From NCBI GenBank assembly GCA_003242355.1, contig QGUH01000146.1:1-7567 (forward strand): a stretch of DNA of 7,567 nt. Direction: 5' to 3'. Positions 7,098-7,567 of this stretch are shown here, one piece after another. The translations under genes were made by a program, and so were the position numbers. Source of the DNA: Pseudomonadota bacterium (GTDB taxonomy: Bacteria > Myxococcota_A > Polyangia > Polyangiales > Polyangiaceae). Numbering within the stretch: the stretch's first letter is position 1; every line of letters starts with the position of its first letter. The notes under the pieces were generated by a model. That model had not been told where the DNA came from, ran no database searches, and saw only the letters and a program-made list of their open reading frames with translations.

Positions 7098-7567
7098 TCA
7101 CGTCGGCCGCGTCAAATCGAAGCTCGGCCAACTGTACGCGCGAGCGAGAAGCGAAAGGCGCCGGTCGGGATTCACCACGGCCGGGTGGCCGACGACACTG
7201 AGCATCGGCACGTCGGAGTAGCTGTCGCTGAAGGCGTAGCACTCGTCGAGGTCGTAGCCGCGCGCGCGGGCGTGATCGCGCACGATGCGCGCCTTCTCCG
7301 GCCCGGCCACGACCGGGTGCAGGAGCTTTCCGGTCGCGATGCCGTCCTTCATTTCGAGGCGGTTGGCGATGACCTCGGTCGCGCCCAGATCGCGCGCGAG
7401 GTGCCGGATCACGCAGTCGAGCGCCCCCGAGACGAGCACCACGTCGTGCCCGGCGGCGAGGCTGCGGGCAACCAGGTCCTTCGCGGACGGATAGAGCGAC
7501 GGCAAGAGCACCTTGCGATACGCCTCTTCTCCGAGCAGCTCGAGCCGGTCTTCGCTCATCCCCGCGT
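7098..7567 (-). CDS. HAD-IB family phosphatase (SerB-like), N-terminus outside window
   Basis: The C-terminal part of a HAD-superfamily subfamily IB hydrolase, a group of phosphomonoesterases related to phosphoserine phosphatase. The reading frame is open to the window edge. The methionine at 7559 is preceded in frame by Ala-Gly, matching the family's internal (K)GM-S/P-E-x-L segment, so it is not the true start. Numbering from that Met, motif II is Ser44 in VVLVSGALD, motif III is Lys89 in GPEKARIV, and motif IV is the acidic DSYSD (112-116), followed by the usual PMLSVVG and AVVNPDRRL. Motif I (the nucleophile DxDGT) must lie upstream, beyond base 7567. It sits 21 nt before the multidomain lipid gene on the same strand and is probably the preceding operon member. 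HAD-IB domains are found next to or fused with PlsC-type acyltransferases, so a role dephosphorylating a lipid phosphate is plausible. Amino-acid or other small phosphates cannot be excluded. Confidence 0.9.
   Translation of the reverse strand, partial: AGMSEDRLELLGEEAYRKVLLPSLYPSAKDLVARSLAAGHDVVLVSGALDCVIRHLARDLGATEVIANRLEMKDGIATGKLLHPVVAGPEKARIVRDHARARGYDLDECYAFSDSYSDVPMLSVVGHPAVVNPDRRLSLLARAYSWPSFDLTRPT

Noticed and set aside
1..7567. CRISPR array, tandem repeats or a defence system
   Set aside because: No regularly spaced direct repeats or defence-type domains are visible anywhere in the window.

Overview
This window is GC-rich bacterial DNA with every recognisable gene on the minus strand. 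Long shadow ORFs in the other frames are what strong G/C third-position bias would produce. The very large FAR-ligase-ACP-acyltransferase-SCP2 fusion with an adjacent HAD-IB phosphatase, in a high-GC background, suggests a myxobacterium-like (Myxococcota/deltaproteobacterial) genome. That assignment is inference from gene content, not a database match.

Reading in the direction of transcription (from the right edge leftwards), the window opens with a HAD-IB phosphatase whose N-terminus lies outside it (7567 to 7098). After 21 nt comes a 1579-residue, five-part lipid enzyme (7076 to 2337): a fatty acyl-CoA/ACP reductase, an AMP-forming acyl ligase, an acyl carrier protein, a PlsC-type acyltransferase and an SCP2 lipid-binding domain. 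Its stop codon overlaps the start of an extended SDR dehydrogenase/epimerase (2340 to 1270) in an ATGA junction. The three genes look like one operon able to activate, carry, reduce, transfer and dephosphorylate a lipid. Ether-lipid, wax or alkylglycerol-type synthesis is the best guess, comparable in concept to the multidomain ElbD enzyme of myxobacterial ether-lipid synthesis.

A 200-nt gap follows (1269 to 1070). It holds a weak hairpin just after the SDR stop, a sigma70-like promoter (TGGACA, 17 nt, TATAGC), a perfect 15-nt inverted repeat over the predicted transcription start, and a good Shine-Dalgarno. These serve htpX (1069 to 188), a 293-residue membrane zinc metalloprotease that starts at GTG.

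Downstream of htpX is a 12-bp perfect GC hairpin (157 to 125), the likely terminator. Six nucleotides past it, at position 118, begins sequence that reads as the 5' end of a group II intron RNA, most like class C (IIC) introns, which are known to insert just downstream of terminator hairpins. Only its first 118 nt are in the window; the rest, including any reverse transcriptase, lies beyond the left edge.
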